Source: Oceaniglobus roseus
Lineage (GTDB): Bacteria; Pseudomonadota; Alphaproteobacteria; Rhodobacterales; Rhodobacteraceae
Assembly (NCBI RefSeq): GCF_002869745.1
Contig: NZ_PNOS01000006.1
Coordinates: forward strand, 1 to 64,000
Direction of reading: 5' to 3'
DNA length: 64,000 bases
The translations under genes were made by a program, and so were the position numbers. This document shows positions 62,333 to 64,000 of the stretch, piece by piece. Each line of letters starts with the position of its first letter. Positions within the stretch are counted from its first letter, which is position 1. The notes under the pieces are model-generated. The model was given only the letters and a program-made list of their open reading frames with translations. It was not told where the DNA came from and made no database searches.

Positions 62333-64000
62333 CTCTTGCGCCTTCCTCTGGTCGAAACAACGAATATCAGCGCCAGCACCACGGAGAGCAGCGTGAGTCC
62401 GAACAGGACGGACACGAAATAGAGCGGCGACCAGGACGCGTAGTTGCCCGCCACGTTGCGGAAGTTCCGGAAGGTCAGCGGCTCTTTCAGGACCGGCATC
62501 ATGCTGGCGTCCTGCCAGTTCTGCCACTGTCCTGCGGCGGTCAGGATCGAAACCCGCCCGCGCGGGCCGTCGGGCGAAACCCGTGCCGCCGCCAGGTCGC
62601 CGGCAAGTAGCGCCGGATCGACACCGGGGGACGCGATCAGCCAGAGCGTCTCGGGATGTTCGGGGTCGGGCATCAGGAGCGCAGCCTGGGCCTTGCGTCC
62701 CGCGATCCAGGTCTTCAGCGGGCCGTCGCCCGGCTTGGCCAGCTGACCGATCTGCCGCGCGAAGCCCGCCACCATGCTTTGCACCCGGCGGGCGTAGCGC
62801 GGACCGCCGGAAGGGTCCTCGACGGGCTCCTGCAGCACCTCGGGGCCCCTGTCGTAGAACAGGCCCTCGAGGTCGTTGCGGCTGAGGTCCAGCGTGCCGA
62901 AGGAGAACGCTCCGAGGTTGTCGGCGCCGACGACGTTCAGCCGCGCGCCGGCGTTGCTTTCCCGGCCGGAGATCGGGCGCAGCGTGGACTGGATCGCGAG
63001 GTCGAGCCGCTCCAGCCACGGGCTCCGCGCCTCCGGGGTCACAGGGACCACCTGGTCCGGGCCGAGCGAGGTGAGGGCGCTGCGCAGCCCGATGAAGGAC
63101 ATCCGCGGGGTGGGGGGGACGAGAAGCGTCGAGTCGTCGACGATCGTCAGCAGCGGGCCGGCGATCTGGGGGCAAGGCTGATCGGGAGGGTCGCCGGGGA
63201 CGATGGTGACGAACTCGAGCGCGTTCGGACCCGGATTCAGGAGGTTCGCCTTGAACCCGATATCGAGCGGTTCGAGCACTTGCCCGCCGCCGGAATCGAG
63301 GGGCAGGAGGCGCACTGTCGTGCCGTTCAGCTTGACCAGCATCAGTGCGCCCTGCGGCAATCCCTCGGCGAAGCCATAGGTCAGCCGCAGGAGCGCCTCG
63401 GCGTTCGAGAGCATCAGCCAGTCGTCCGGGAGGCGGAACACCAGCCTCTGCTCGGCGTACCTGTTGAAGGTCGTCGTATCGGTGAAGCCGAGATCCGCGA
63501 GGCTGGTCGTCACGCCCGGCACGAGCGAGGCGATATCCTGCAACGGCTCGGGCGGGGGAAGGATCGCGTCGAGTTCGGCACGCATCCCGTCCTGCGGCCC
63601 GCCGAGGACGAGCACGGCCGCGCCGTCGGCGCCACGTCGGACACCCGTCGTGGCGGGGGCCGTTTCGAGGATCGCGATGCGGGCCAGAGGAGGAGCGGCG
63701 CCGCCGACGTCATAGGGGCTTTCCAGCTTCAGGTCGACGGCACTGCCGCCCGAAAGGCCGGAAACTCGGACGGCGATGTCGTGCAGCAGATCGCTGGAGG
63801 CATCGGGATCCATCCGGATCGGCACGTTGCCTTGCGTGGCCAGCTGGCCGTTCAGCGCCGTCGCGAACCCCGCCTCGTCCATGGGGATGTCCGCGGACGG
63901 TATCCTCACGCCGCTCTGGCCCAGGTCGATCTCGGTCCAGATCGCGAAGGTCGCGTCCGGACCGCAGAAGATCCGGTGCGCCTGCCGCGCGGTGATCTCG
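62329..64000 (-). CDS. bcsB: Cellulose synthase subunit BcsB (partial, runs off right edge)
   Basis: At least 556 residues are visible and the N-terminus lies beyond the window; the methionine at 63909 is internal. BcsB is the periplasmic, membrane-anchored partner of the synthase BcsA and guides the glucan through the periplasm with alternating carbohydrate-binding and flavodoxin-like domains. Visible marks are a tail anchor helix near the C-terminus (YFVSVLFGLTLLSVVLALIF) followed by a basic tail, and the segment IWTEIDLGQSGVRIPS at the right edge. bcsA would be expected just outside the window. Confidence 0.85.
   Translation of the reverse strand, partial: EITARQAHRIFCGPDATFAIWTEIDLGQSGVRIPSADIPMDEAGFATALNGQLATQGNVPIRMDPDASSDLLHDIAVRVSGLSGGSAVDLKLESPYDVGGAAPPLARIAILETAPATTGVRRGADGAAVLVLGGPQDGMRAELDAILPPPEPLQDIASLVPGVTTSLADLGFTDTTTFNRYAEQRLVFRLPDDWLMLSNAEALLRLTYGFAEGLPQGALMLVKLNGTTVRLLPLDSGGGQVLEPLDIGFKANLLNPGPNALEFVTIVPGDPPDQPCPQIAGPLLTIVDDSTLLVPPTPRMSFIGLRSALTSLGPDQVVPVTPEARSPWLERLDLAIQSTLRPISGRESNAGARLNVVGADNLGAFSFGTLDLSRNDLEGLFYDRGPEVLQEPVEDPSGGPRYARRVQSMVAGFARQIGQLAKPGDGPLKTWIAGRKAQAALLMPDPEHPETLWLIASPGVDPALLAGDLAAARVSPDGPRGRVSILTAAGQWQNWQDASMMPVLKEPLTFRNFRNVAGNYASWSPLYFVSVLFGLTLLSVVLALIFVVSTRGRRKR

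Overview
The window is GC-rich DNA from an alphaproteobacterium, most likely a member of the Rhodobacterales. Supporting markers are the F1-ATPase zeta inhibitor (DUF1476) next to purC-purS-purQ, a trgA-trgB-cysK tellurite-resistance arrangement like that of Rhodobacter sphaeroides, an RNase E whose S1 domain carries a long charged insertion, and a bcsB-bcsZ cellulose cluster. No rRNA and no CRISPR array is visible.

Left chromosomal part (1-21092): the start of an MprF-like membrane protein; the zeta subunit; a purine block (purC, purS, a zinc alcohol dehydrogenase, purQ); a DctB/DctD-type two-component pair; rne behind a long leader; a BCCT transporter; a photolyase; a CFA-type methyltransferase; trgA, trgB and cysK; an MscS-like channel overlapping alaX; and tRNA-Ser(GGA).

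Integrated island (21079-49558, about 28.5 kb): the last 14 bases of tRNA-Ser, CCA included, are repeated at 49545-49558 beside a P4-type tyrosine integrase. From left to right the island holds an AlpA-like regulator, a DUF927 ATPase, an XRE regulator with a 60-residue partner, and a pile of broken and nested insertion sequences (IS3, IS256, IS21 and IS110 pieces). These are followed by a five-gene type I restriction-modification operon (hsdM, an unknown 190-residue gene, a GIY-YIG/DUF4357 gene, hsdS, hsdR), a complete type I Zorya set (zorA-zorB-zorC-zorD), an internally deleted IS21 relative, and on the minus strand an 886-residue zinc-hook ATPase with RloC-like architecture. It is therefore a tRNA-borne anti-phage defence island with three separate systems. 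The least described parts are the two extra genes inside the hsd operon and the zinc-hook ATPase with its R-x3-E...H C-terminus.

Right chromosomal part (49559-64000): a decayed DUF1772 fragment and minus-strand genes for a DUF4386 membrane protein, an SDR dehydrogenase, a nitroreductase and a DUF411 protein. Next comes a LuxR-type two-component pair divergent from a small secreted Asp/Arg/Gly-rich protein, then an XRE regulator and a GAF-GGDEF diguanylate cyclase. The diguanylate cyclase converges on, and overlaps, the end of a translationally coupled cellulose operon (bcsB, bcsZ, a TPR protein, a lipoprotein, a beta-barrel). In that operon the usual BcsC appears to be split into separate proteins. 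A c-di-GMP synthase beside a cellulose operon fits the known c-di-GMP activation of bacterial cellulose synthase.
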